Shown here: positions 1 through 10,665 of the stretch, piece after piece
Position numbering within the stretch: the stretch's first letter is position 1
Layout: every line of letters begins with the position of its first letter
NCBI GenBank assembly: GCA_030549335.1
Contig: CM060188.1
Coordinates: forward strand, 10,540,001 to 10,604,000
Length of the DNA: 64,000 bases
Direction of reading: 5' to 3'
Source: Pontederia crassipes
Lineage: Eukaryota; Streptophyta; Magnoliopsida; Commelinales; Pontederiaceae
Notes under the pieces: generated by a model
What the model was told of the DNA's origin: nothing
The model's database searches: none
The model's input: only the letters and a program-made list of their open reading frames with translations
Program-made: the position numbers and the translations under genes

Positions 1-2736
1 GGAGACCTCGACGGCGTGCGGCAGATCCTAGGAGAGATTGACGCGCAGATGACGGGAACTCCCGGTGGTGCGGAGTTCGACGCGGAGGTCGCTGAGATCC
101 GGGCGGCAGTCGTGAATGAAGTCAACGAGGTCGACGAGACGGCGTTGTTCATCGCTGCCGAGAAGGGCTTCCTGGACGTGGTGGTGGAGCTGCTCAAGTA
201 CTCCGATCGGGAGAGCCTTGCAAGGAAGAACAAGTCCTCATTCGATCCTCTCCATGTGGCCACGAGAGAAGGTCATCGAGGTGAGCGGAAGCCATTGAAT
301 TGCTCTTCGTAATGTTCTCATAAAAATTCCGCCTTTTGCAAATTTTCTCTATTGCACTGGCTTAGAACAATAACAATAAGCAAGTTCTGGTAGTACAACA
401 AAAGGTACAACTTTGGAAGCAAACTTGCCGACAAGGACCAGATGTTCCTGTAAACTTTGAGATTAATCAGAAACAGTCGAAGTATAAATCTTGTGGCTTT
501 GTCGTGGGATGGGTAATTCAGAGATGTAAAAACATATATGTCCTCATGTTGTAGCATCCCATGATTCACACTTTTATCTGAAAGTACATCGTTTCTTTGG
601 GTTTTGTCTTCTATTTGTTATAAATTGAATTCCTGCATCTTCTATCTGCACCTCCTTGACATTCATTGCTGTTTCTTTTTGCTTCATCTGTCTAGTCTTT
701 TTTATGGGGACTGTCTCTTACTGTAATCTTTTAAATTTTAGGGTAGCATTGGGGTACCTTACTAGTAAGTTTACCTAGCTTTCCTCTTTAGTTCTGCAGT
801 ACTGAATTTCTCTTTGATTGCTTTTAAAGTTGTACTTGAGGAATCTCAAAGAACTTCATTGAATGTTTAGATTGATATGCTTTAGGAATCACGAGTTTAA
901 AAAGGTAAATGTGTTTCAAAATCTAATTACTCCCTCTGATACTAGATTAGTACAACAGAAACATCAATTCTTTAGTTGTTTCCGGGAGTTTCTTTTTTAT
1001 CAAGAATAAGTATAATAGAGAAATTACAGTAGCACATCACGATGTTATCGCGCATAATCACCAATTAAAGCTCAGGACACAACCAAGAACCATCTATTTT
1101 AGTGTGATGTTGGCAGCATATTCCTCTCAAGTTTTTTGTTGTATGTGGAAAATATTCAGGAAGTTCACTAATTATTAGTCGTATACAGCAATAATCCAGG
1201 TACTTTTGGATCATGACCCAACCCTTGTCAAGACATTTGGTCAATCAAATGCAACTCCCCTTATCACTGCAACAATAAGAGGTCACACTGAAATTGTCAA
1301 CCTATTGCTTGACCGAGATTCAAGCTTGATTGAGCTAACAAAGAACAATGGAAAAAATGCTCTTCATTTTGCCGCACGGCAAGGGCATGTAGAAATTGTA
1401 AGAGCATTGCTTGCAAAAGATCCACAGCTTGCCAGAAGAACTGATAAAAAGGGCCAAACTGCTTTGCACATGGCAGTCAAAGGAACAAACTGTGATGTGG
1501 TTAAAGCACTCGTGGAGGCTGATCCAGCCATTGTAATGCTTCCGGATAGAGCGGGAAACACGGCTTTACACATAGCAACAAGGAAAAAAAGAGCAGAGGT
1601 ATCATTCTTGAGCTCTTCTGTGATTATCATTTTACTGTATTTTTACTACTATCTCTGGATGAATTACAGTTCATTCGCTGGTTTCATTTTTGCTCGGTGA
1701 ATATTAGTCAAATTTGTTTATTTTCTTCTTTCTACTTTGTGATGTCCTATGTCAATGATGGATGTTCAGTCCCAGATATGATCTTAAAATCATTGTTCTT
1801 TTATATTGACAATTTGTAAAGGTCATTATGGGCATGAACCAGTTTCAAACTCTATGGAATCATATTCTTTCTCAGTATATTTTGAAATTTTCACTTTTGC
1901 AGATAGTAAATTTTCTGCTCCTCCTGCCGGATACACATGTGAATGCTCTGACAAGAGATCATAAAACTGCATTCGATATTGCTGAAGGGCTGCCGCTATC
2001 AGAAGAGTCTGCTGAGATTAAGGAATCCTTGTCTCGCCATGGTGCAGTTAGAGCCAACGAACTAAATCAACCACGAGATGAATTGAGGAATACTGTGACC
2101 CAGATAAAAAAAGATGTCCATATTCAGCTAGAACAGACAAGGAAAACAAACAAGAATGTCCATGGCATCGCAAAGGATCTTAGGAAGCTTCACAGGATAG
2201 GCATAAATAATGCCACAAACTCTGTTACTGTGGTGGCTGTTCTCTTCGCAACCGTGGCATTTGCAGCCATCTTTACAGTGCCCGGAGGAACTAATGACGA
2301 CGGAACAGCAGTAGTTCTGGAAAGAGCATCGTTCAAGATATTTTTCATTTTCAATGCAATTGCACTCTTCACTTCTTTGGCTGTGGTGGTGGTCCAGATA
2401 ACCCTTGTCAGAGGAGAGACGAAAGCGGAGAGGCGGGTTGTTGAGATCATCAACAAGTTGATGTGGTTGGCTTCTGTGTGCACTACTGTGGCTTTTATAG
2501 CATCCTGTTACATTGTGGTTGACCGGCACTACCAGTGGGCAGCTATTTTGGTAACACTCATAGGAGGACTGACAATAGCTGGTGTTCTTGGGACCATGAC
2601 TTTCTATGTTGTAAAGTCCAAACGCAATCGTTCCATTAGGAAGAGGGAGAAATATTCAAGGAAAAGTTGCTCCAACTCCTGGAATCACAACTCTGAGATA
2701 TCTGACTCAGAGGTTGACAGGATTTATGCCATTTGA
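1..2736 (+). CDS. Ankyrin-repeat protein with PGG domain, ITN1-like (5' partial)
   Basis: Exons: <1-280, 1189-1598, 1903-2736; phases join cleanly (Gly-His-Arg|Ala-Ile-Ile-Gln-Val-Leu-Leu across intron 1, phase 0 at intron 2). The window begins inside exon 1, so the start is missing; 507 residues are visible. The first ~270 residues are ankyrin repeats, with motifs such as NGKNALHFAARQGHVEIV and GQTALHMAVKG. The C-terminal third carries the PGG domain (FAAIFTVPGGTNDDGTAV, around visible residue 355) and four hydrophobic stretches (roughly 338-355, 375-400, 418-437, 442-467), followed by a basic, Ser-rich tail. Proteins of this plan, such as Arabidopsis ITN1, sit in the plasma membrane with cytosolic ankyrins and are tied to salt/ABA signalling and defence; that role here is inference from the family. 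The last exon reads through to TGA at 2734-2736 without damage, so the gene looks functional. Confidence 0.93.
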
Positions 2737-4275
2737 TGGAATGCTTTATTTTCAAACAACCATGATTCTTTCCAGACATGGCCGCTGGAGCTGCTTAACA
2801 CATCTCCATCAGAATCTGTCAGCTTTTAGAAGTAACCATGAAGTAATAATGGCTTTGTATTTGTCATCTTACGATGAACTTCTTGTAACTTGCAAGTAGC
2901 TAATATCAGGGAGATGCTTCATCTGAGGCTTATACTTGCAATCTCAATCCCACAGTTTGCCCCTTTTGTATGAGCACAGCAGTTAGCAAATGGCCACTTT
3001 AGTAAGGGAATAAGTAAGTATTACTGAAGATATGCTTCAACAAAGATGTGTGTTTCCTGTGCATCTGTTGTATCCTGTTTGACACCCTCTATGATTCCCT
3101 CTCCATGGAATGTGCATGGTAAAGCAAAATGATGATGGAATTTTGGGACTGCTCCAAGTAGGGATTCATGGATGGCATGAGAGTTCCATTGTTAGTAAAA
3201 CACTAAAGAATCTTGCTTATTAGGTTACTGCTAGGCTGGGCTCACAATAAGTCAGAATTGCTACAAGATATATCTTACAATCTTCAACTTTGACCTTGAA
3301 CTTTAACGAAACAAAATGTTAATTGGATCATACATAGTAGCCATGTGACTGATGGATGCGTACATGTTAAAAAAAAAATCAGACAGAATAATAAAAAACA
3401 AGGAGTAATATGCAGGGCGACCTGAATTTCCAATGCATGCTTATATCGATGGAGAAGATCTGAAGGAGAAATATTTCTCATCGGTGCAGCAAGTGCTTTC
3501 AGAACTGAAGAATACGACGGACAATGGAACATTCATCTCCCCACCCTGGGAGAGCTTCTTCAGTTACGTGCTGCCTGGCAGCAGAAGATTGCGTTAGCTC
3601 GATCAGTGAATTTATATCTTCTATAACTCGAGGTAGATTTATTGTGAAGTCGTCTAGTTTTACTGTAAACTAATGAACACTTGTTCCCTGTCTACCCATG
3701 ACATATTTTCGCCGATGGCGGGTTCAAATCTCATCTCCAACATTTTAATGCTTTTTAACATTGTGCACCAGTGATAGTTTTTTTCCCACAAAGTCTTACG
3801 AACTTTTTAATTTAATGTGTTCGATTTTATGATAAATTTAAATTACCTGTATTTTAATAAATTAATTTGAAAATTGAATTTTCTCTTAATATGATGGATA
3901 GTTTTTTATAGTATTTGATGTTTGATAGTTTTTTATATTCTTATAACAAAAATATAAATATAATTTACTGTTCACATTACATATTATTATTTTCCTCTAT
4001 TTTATATTATTCATGTTAAAGATGTGAACTAGAACATTATAAAAAAAACTTTCAGTTATTGACTTGGAAATAAATATTATTGATATTAATTTTTAAATTA
4101 TGAAAATATAAAAATGTTTATAATATACTATTATAGCATATATTTTATATGGGTCCATTTATTCATTTTTCCACAATTTTGACTTAATCAATTTTACTTT
4201 GAAAAGGAGTCCTAAGAGAATTCCATTGGATCAATTAAAAAATGTAATATACAATTGGTACATAGATATTTTGTA
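2737..4275. other. 3' flank and AT-rich spacer
   Basis: It begins with the probable 3' UTR of the ankyrin/PGG gene, with no clear poly(A) site chosen. From about 3700 on it becomes very AT-rich (mononucleotide runs of A and T). Short open frames on the minus strand (3284-3532) have no recognisable domain or start context. I see no gene. Confidence 0.6.
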
Positions 4276-4974
4276 TACTAGAGTTTTAACGATGGGTATC
4301 ACCGAGGAATCATAAAGAGGCATAAATATATAATTGTCAGCAAAGTTGTTTCTTTATTTGTATCTGTTCTTTATTTCATTTTTAGAATTTGGTTTTCCAT
4401 TTTCAATTTCTTTAAAATGGAAAAAATAAATTTTTTATTTATCTTTTTGTTCAAATCCAAAAATTCTTCTTTTTGATACATAGGTCTAATGAATTTTTTA
4501 AGACCTATCCATTTGTTTACCCTTTTATTACCAATCCATCAAAACTAAATTTATTTGATTGATACATGTACCAATTTGACATACACATATATTCGAAAGA
4601 TTTTCTTGAATCATGTGATGAGGGGGAGGTGTATTCGTGAACCGAATTCTTGTAAATAAAAAAGAAAATGTCTATCGCTTTTTAGTCTTTCCGACTTAGG
4701 GTAATTGATAACCAAATTTTATTTGAACATTGAATGAACAAAGAGTTTTTTATTACTAAATAAAAAGTAAAACCTTGCTCGCGAAGTAAATCATTGCACC
4801 TACAATCCAACCAATTAGGAAAGAATCAATAGATTTTTTCAGGAGTGATTCATCCTTCTCGAACGCAGCATGCCATAGAAAGTCTTTGTGAAATAACTTT
4901 GATGGGAATAAAAAATAAGGCGTTAAGAGACCCTCTAGCCCAAATCTAAACACTCTAAGATTCTTTTTCAAACA

Positions 4975-5795
4975 TGCTCCTATTTCGAGTCAAGGGATAG
5001 ATAGAGACATCCCATTGCACTGATCGGGGGGCGCCCATAGTGACTGAGGGGGTCGAAGATTAAGAAGTTAGTTATTTGTACCAAGTATTCTTCTTATGGC
5101 TAGATCTAATCTCTTGGCCCCTACAAAAAGGAAATAGAATTTCATATTCTTCCTTTCAGAATGGGAGGATTAGGGAAGTCCTATTGATTATTGCTTTCTC
5201 GGGAAAAGCATGAAACAAGCTTGAATGTTACAATCCCTCTGTCACCCCATAATGAAAGGGTGAACTCGTAGTTCTTGGTCTGTGAAGGGTGGATTGGTAT
5301 TATTATGAATACGACAAAATCAGCAATGAACTCCCAATGTATATGAAGGAATGTGGTTCGTTCGACAAACTCCTACCTATATATCTATCTTTAAGATGTT
5401 TGGATTTTTCAAAACTCCATAGACATAACTTTTACCAAAAGTTTATTGTGATTTTTTTGTTCAAATAACAATTAAAGTGAAGCAAGTAAGAAATGATGGA
5501 TCTATTTATGATAAATAGATACATTTTACAAGTATGTTATTACGAGCGGTTCCTACAAAGAATGAGACAAAATAATGCTCGAGATAACAATCCATACACT
5601 GAGAAGGGATGTATGGATTATCGAGAAGAGATGAGCCATGGTGGTCCCCTCCGGATCGCCCAAATCTCACGAGTAAATCGAAAGTTAGATATACATTAGC
5701 TCACCCAAATCGCCCCATCTATTTTTTTAAGGAGAAGTTCGGTTTCAAACTCTACCATGCTAATGTGCTTTGGATGATCCACATCTCTGAATATT
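4975..5795 (-). pseudogene. Fragments of the plastid trnI-GAU group II intron (ycf68 region)
   Basis: The plus-strand text around 5008-5300 (cccattgcactgatcgggg, ttggcccctacaaaaagg, ccataatgaaagggtg) and around 5585-5795 (gatgtatggattatcgag, gtggtcccctccggatcg, tggatgatccacatctc) reads as the reverse complement of the intron in the plastid tRNA-Ile(GAU) gene, the part that overlaps ycf68. The match is interrupted by about 280 bp of other sequence (5294-5576). Neither tRNA exon is present. The identification rests on remembered plastid sequence, not an alignment. Confidence 0.68.
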
Positions 5796-6006
5796 TTGGG
5801 GTATCTTTGATACGGGGATGGAGATGTAAAAAATATTACCAATTTCACCATGAGCCCAAGTATCATATTTGGTTATTTACTAAATATCCTTTTGGAGGAG
5901 AAGGGGTGGATGATTTAGAAGATATTATTATATGGTTAGGTTCTAAGACGTTGATAAGATCCTTCCATTTAGCAGCACGGATGACATAACCTTAACGTTA
6001 ATGGCA

Positions 6007-6112
6007 ATGATCAAACGAGAAAGTCTTATGGTGGATACCTAGGCACCCAGAGACGAGGAAGGGCGTAGTAATCGACAAAATATTTTGAGGAGTTGAAAAT
6101 AAGCATAGATCA
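6007..6112 (+). pseudogene. 5' end of plastid 23S rRNA gene (rrn23 fragment)
   Basis: The stretch contains the hallmark start of plastid/bacterial 23S rRNA: tggatacctaggcacccag, gaagggcgtagtaatcgac and gagttgaaaataagcatag. Only about the first 105 nt of a ~2.8-kb gene are present; the match stops abruptly before the next conserved block, and the following sequence is rpoB. It therefore cannot make a functional rRNA. Confidence 0.85.
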
Positions 6113-6114
6113 CG

Positions 6115-6206
6115 CGATATGTATTGGCTACTGTGAATCATTTGATCGGAATGAAATTTGAAATGAGTACACTTGACGATATGAATCACTTGAAAAATAA
6201 ACGTAT
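6115..6206 (+). pseudogene. Plastid rpoB fragment
   Basis: One frame reads [19 protein letters not shown] followed by [12 protein letters not shown], which is the well-conserved plastid RNA polymerase beta segment ([25 protein letters not shown]). About 30 codons of a ~1070-codon gene are present, joined directly to the 23S rRNA fragment. The two genes lie far apart in plastid genomes, so the junction arose by rearrangement. Confidence 0.75.
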
Positions 6207-6553
6207 TCATTCTATAGTGGACCATGAAAAAGATTTTATTCAACATGTTCTATTCGATCAGATAGACGACCCAGCCACATTTTCTTGAATTCTCAAACAT
6301 TTATATTTATATGATATATCAGTATTTCATATTTATAATAAAACTTTTAAATATTGATTCTTTTCTTTCTTATTTTATTCTGCACCAAGGGATCTGTTTG
6401 ATTCACTAAAAAGGTTGGGTCAATCTTAATTTGCCTCTAAAAAATACTTTAATTTGTCTTCCTGTGACCAATTTTTGTATCAAATTCTGCTATGTACCCC
6501 TTCAACTTTTGTCTTTTCACGTATTTATCCCAGCCTCTTCGGCAGCTACAAAA

Positions 6554-6622
6554 TGGGCTAATATAGAGGGTAAAATGAGGCCCACAAAAACTTGTAAAGG
6601 AGCACCGAAGCCCAAACCCTAA
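6554..6622 (+). promoter_or_regulatory. RPL35 promoter elements: site II motifs and telo-box
   Basis: TGGGCT at 6554-6559, AGGCCCA at 6578-6584 and AGCCCA at 6609-6614 are site II type elements (TGGGCY in either orientation). They are followed at once by a telo-box AAACCCTAA at 6614-6622. This combination, about 100-170 bp upstream of the start codon, is characteristic of plant ribosomal protein genes and is linked to TCP and telo-box-binding factors. Promoter function is inferred from the motifs and position. Confidence 0.8.
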
Positions 6623-6721
6623 GAATTAGGGCTTTATACCAACCTATAAATTGTTTCCGCCGCGCCATTTGTTGAATTTCTTCTCCTCCCTCACCTTCTC
6701 CGGCGATACGCAGCGAGAGCA

Positions 6722-8003
6722 ATGGGTAAGAACGCCGTCGATCTCCTCCCTCTCTCTCCCTCCTATTTTATTACTTCGTAGATCTCACATCTCGAACTTT
6801 TCTCCGCCGGCGATGCTGAGCAGCGCGCATCAAGGTGCACGAGCTCCGGGGGAAGACGAAGGCGGAGCTCCAGGCGCAGTTGAATGACCTCAAAGCGGAA
6901 CTCTCCGGCCTCCGCGTGGCCAAGGTCACGGGCGGCGCCCCCAACAAGCTCTCGAAGATGTAAGGCGATGCGGCATCCCATGCTTCTCTCCTGATTCGGC
7001 TGACATAATGTTTCGGCTTTGTGCTGTAAAGATTCGATTTTTTTAATCGTATGAACTGGGACATTGCAGCAAGGTGGTGAGGCTGTCGATTGCTCGGGTG
7101 CTGACAGTGATCTCGCAGAAGCAGAAGGCTGCGCTCCGGGAGGTATACAAGAAGAAGAAGTACATCCCCCTTGACCTCCGCCCCAAGAAGACCCGCGCCA
7201 TCCGCCGCCGCCTCACCAAGCACCAGGTACTATCTCACGTCCCTCGTTCCTCATTTCTTTCTATGGTTCCCTCGATGCAGGGAATATGTTGATCCTTCAT
7301 CGCATCACGGAACTCAAGTTTTAGCATACATTCTATTACAAGTCGAATGCTACCTGGATGCATGTGCCCTTAACATTTTTCAAATGTTCCTGTGATCATT
7401 TGATTGACGAGATATTTGTGATGCAATATACGCTATCATTTAATTTCGTCAAATTTCTTCTTCCATCATGGCCAATTTGTTCTTGATTCCATGGTTAGTG
7501 CTCTCTGTAATTTGTTATACCAGCTATTAGTACACTTTCCTTGTAGCCTTGTTCATCAAATATATTAGCATGGCTACGAAATTAATTCGAGTCTTCTGAA
7601 AATAGATGCTAAATTGCTGCAAAATTGATCTGTAGAAGACTCACACGGAAAGTGCAATTGTTTCTTCATGTATTTGCTTGGAGTTCAGGAAATTGTAAAC
7701 CAAGCAAAGATTATAATAGTGCACACCTTAGCTTATGCAATAAGATTTGCTGATGTATAGGGTTTTTCTTCATCTGAATTATCCTTCCATAGCTATATCA
7801 GTGTTATACTCATGCCCCCATGATTTAATTAGCAGTGTCTCTCGTAGTGGATGCCCATGCAATTTTTGATTGTTTTATAGATCCATCTCTATGTGATTGG
7901 ATCCACTGACGTTTGCTATTCCAAGCAGGAATCTTTGAAGACAGAAAGGGAGAAAAAGAGGGAGAGGTATTTTCCGATGAGGAAGTTCGCCGTCAAGGCT
8001 TAA
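6722..8003 (+). CDS. RPL35: 60S ribosomal protein L35 (uL29)
   Basis: Exons: 6722-6725, 6824-6959, 7070-7226, 7929-8003. The product is 123 residues, the usual plant length, beginning [12 protein letters not shown] and ending F-A-V-K-A. The first coding exon holds only ATG plus one base, and the first intron follows at once, a layout common in ribosomal protein genes. The L29 core ([19 protein letters not shown], then [13 protein letters not shown]-like text) and the basic C-terminal half ([20 protein letters not shown]) are intact. uL29 sits near the peptide exit tunnel of the large cytosolic subunit. The last intron is about 700 bp. Upstream telo-box and site II motifs fit growth-linked ribosomal gene control. 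Every exon is open and in phase, so the gene appears functional. Confidence 0.97.
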
Positions 8004-9755
8004 GGGTCGTCGAATGAAAGAGAGATGTTGAATTCTTAGGCCTGAAGTTACCTGGATTTTGATATTAGTGACGTCTGATGTTTTTCTAGATTCTGTTCTC
8101 GTTCTATGGATGATATGTCTCAAACATTTATCTCATGATGTTTTGTAGTATTTGAGTGGTTACATTGATACCTCTCCTCGTCTCCTTTCTAGAGTGGTTC
8201 GATGTTGTTTATGATGCTGAAAATGGACATGATCTTTTCCATGAGGGAACGGCTAATATCAGAACTTCTTGATGTGTAAGCCATGACACACTGCAAGGAA
8301 GTGTAAAAGAGAAGTGATGCTTTGGTTCTGCATGCACCATAACTATGATCAACTAGATAAAAAAATATGACAAAAATCATTGGATACATATTCGAATATA
8401 ACTAAGGCCATACACAATGCAATAAATGCTTAAATATTGTAAAATTAATTTAGATAATTTTTTTGTGGAGGAACATCGGAGAATACGGATTAAATAAATT
8501 TTATATATTTTAATAACAGGGGTAAATTTTATATATTTTAATAACAGGGGTGGAATGATTTAAGTCCTTTACAGACAAAATTATTCTTTTTTATTATCAA
8601 ATTAAATTATTTCTCTTTTTATTAAATTAAATAATTTTTTATTTCTCTCTTTTACATACTATCTTTTTCTATCTTAAATATCACATTTGATAAAATATTT
8701 ATTTATTTATAAATATTTATCTCTCAATTATTTTTAAAAATAGATGAATAAAATAGCTCAAAAAACAAAGAATATAATAAAATAGAAAAAATAGGCAGAA
8801 TAAAAAAAGAAAAAAATAGTGGTAAAAAACAAATATTTATTACTCATTAAAAATTATTATTAATTTTTATATAATAAAAAAGTAAAAATAACTTTTTAAT
8901 AAATAAATTTTTATTTTTTTATTCTTTATATTTTTTATAAATTATAGCCAGAGTCCAAACATATACCACACTTCATCAGTCTCATTTCTCACCGCATCCC
9001 TCAAAGGGATCCTAAGGATTTTTTTAATAAATCCATTTAAATATTTTTCCGTTTCGAATCTAAGCCTACGGGCTTGGCCCAATATTAAAGTATGCAGTCA
9101 TACTTGTGTACAATGTTTTAGTTTTTCCAGTTGGTAACTAATTAAATATTTTCATTCTTTATCCTATGGCCTTGGCCCCATGAAAGTATGCGGTCCATAC
9201 TTTTGTACAATATTTTTAGTTTTCTATTTGGTAACGAAGAAATCTTATTCAAAATAATAAAAAAAAATTGTAAAATACTAAATCAGTGTCTTTAGATTAA
9301 CAAAGATATCTTGCTCAAAACAAATAAATATATTTTTCGTAAGTAGCAAAGATTATAACAGTACAATTGTGTTTTCACTTGTAAATTAAGTTAACACATT
9401 GTTAAACGAGGTGTTGCACCTAGTGATATTTAATGGATTAGAGGGACTCCTAATAATTTTGGTCAATTGAATTTTGACCGAACATCGGATGGTCCGGACA
9501 TATCCATTAATTGAACGGATTATTATCGAACAAACTAATAGACTTTTTGACTTGTTTGCCCTGTTTAGGTGTAGTAGACTTTAATGGAGATCGATTAATG
9601 AACGAATCAGACAAGCTCAATAACTTCTTAAAAAAATTTATTCTTGAATTTTTTAAAAATTTGGCATTTCTTTTTTCTAAACTTTCTTATATTCTTTTTA
9701 TAATACGTTAATATAATAATATAATAAATTGAAAAAATGGGAAAAAAACTAATAG
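8004..9755. other. RPL35 3' flank and AT-rich spacer with a small tandem duplication
   Basis: The probable RPL35 3' UTR runs for a few hundred bases. Beyond about 8400 the sequence is strongly AT-rich with no coding signal. A 28-bp unit is perfectly duplicated in tandem at 8495-8522 and 8523-8550. A loose direct repeat of about 50 bp (cttggccc...tatgcagtcatactt and its variant) lies at about 9070-9130 and 9170-9225. No gene is seen. Confidence 0.6.
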
Positions 9756-9809
9756 CGACCACAGTGGGAGTCGAACCCACGACCTTCTGATCCGAAGTCA
9801 GACGCGCTA
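9756..9809 (-). pseudogene. Truncated tRNA-Arg (UCG), 3' half only
   Basis: Read on the minus strand, the sequence has an anticodon stem-loop (TCTGA-CTTCGGA-TCAGA, anticodon TCG), a variable loop, a perfect T-arm (GTGGG-TTCGACT-CCCAC) and the 3' acceptor strand GTGGTCG. The 5' acceptor strand and most of the D-arm are missing: upstream of TAGCGCG the sequence becomes unrelated AT-rich DNA. It cannot fold into a complete tRNA. It is about 54 nt instead of ~73. Confidence 0.85.
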
Positions 9810-10059
9810 AGTTGTTTTTGATTTAACATACTCATTGAAAACAAAAAGTCATAGCGTTATTGATTCTTTAACTTCCACTACCAAGTACACCTGATTCATT
9901 CAGATTCACGAGTTCCAGCTCATGACATGCATTTCTATAAGGACTACATAGTTTCTAAAAGAGGAGAATGGATGGGACAGCAAAAAGATGGATAGCTCTA
10001 GTCGCCATTTATTCGAAGGCCTTCGCGATGCATGCATGCAGCAGTACTCCACGTACATC

Positions 10060-10437
10060 TCAAGCACCTGTTACGTGCATTCCAAAACGAGCAGAGAGTT
10101 CAGCTTAACGCAATTAAACGTCAATCGACACATGCATATAGAACTTACTGCAGGTGATTGCGGGGACGTGGCACATGAGCGGCAGGCGAGAGATGATGTC
10201 GAGCGCACTGCAGGCGCAGGTCTGGTTGATGTTGGCCACAGATCCGCAGCACTCCTGGCTGGGGGTGCCGGTGCCGCCGGGGACCAGGTACGGCGCGCAG
10301 GCCATCAGCTGCCCGATGTGGGCGGCGCAGTCCTGAGACCGCGCCACCTGAGCATGCCAAGACAGCGCCGTGAGCAGCACCGCCACCGCCAACAACAGCG
10401 GCCTGGATACGCCGGAGGTGACCTTAGCAGCAGCCAT
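10060..10437 (-). CDS. Non-specific lipid-transfer protein (8-cysteine motif), small secreted
   Basis: Exons on the minus strand: 10437-10149 and 10067-10060; product 98 residues. An N-terminal signal peptide (MAAAKVTSGVSRPLLLAVAV...) with likely cleavage just before Gln-Asp-Cys precedes a complete eight-cysteine motif: C, MAC, ECC, CAC, LMC, ITC. Four disulfides and a hydrophobic lipid-binding cavity are expected in this family; proteins of this group act in cuticle, pollen wall or membrane lipid traffic outside the cell. The second exon is only 8 nt and adds Ser-Ala-stop after the last cysteine; the donor (GTAAGT) and acceptor (CAG) both fit. An upstream in-frame extension to 10533 exists, but the methionine at 10437 directly precedes the signal peptide and is preferred. 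Confidence 0.88.
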
Positions 10438-10653
10438 TATCTTCTCGCCGGTGAACTGTTCTTTGCAGGGAACTGTGATCGATTTGTGGGGGTACTCTCG
10501 TACTGAGCAGCGTGCACTACTTTTCTGAAGCATTCAAGTGGCACCACCGGACGCATTTATGTACGGGAGTTGTCCGGATGCGGATCAATCTGCATGACTT
10601 ACCTGCGATCACTTCTCAGTCACACGTTTCTGATCAAGGAAACATCACAAACG

Positions 10654-10665
10654 CATGCATGCATG
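10654..10665 (-). promoter_or_regulatory. RY-type CATGCATGCATG repeat upstream of the lipid-transfer gene
   Basis: Overlapping CATGCA (RY) motifs lie about 217 bp upstream of the lipid-transfer start codon. RY elements bind B3-domain factors (ABI3/FUS3/LEC2) and mark seed- or embryo-expressed genes. A second run of CATGCA sits downstream of the gene at about 10028-10040. The motif is palindromic and short, so function is only suggested. Confidence 0.4.

Larger units (their letters stand above)
4276..6290. other. Plastid-derived patchwork insertion (NUPT-like)
   Basis: This stretch contains several pieces that I recognise as plastid sequence but in an order and orientation not found in plastid genomes. 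They are trnI-GAU intron sequence on the minus strand (4975-5293 and 5577-5795), the 5' end of the 23S rRNA gene on the plus strand (6007-6112) and a short rpoB piece on the plus strand (6115-6206). Text between them (4276-4974, 5294-5576, 5796-6006, 6207-6290) has plastid-like composition but I could not assign it. Substitutions and small indels relative to the remembered plastid sequences suggest an old transfer, possibly rearranged during integration or via the mitochondrion. The outer limits are approximate. Confidence 0.72.

Noticed and set aside
3284-3532. 82-residue minus-strand frame
   Set aside because: No domain and no splice context; it lies in the 3' flank of the ankyrin/PGG gene.
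4756-4971. 71-residue frame on the minus strand with a hydrophobic end (LIGWIVGAMIYFASKVLLFI)
   Set aside because: It lies in the plastid-derived patch. I could not match it to a known plastid protein and it has no expression context, so it is not called as a gene.
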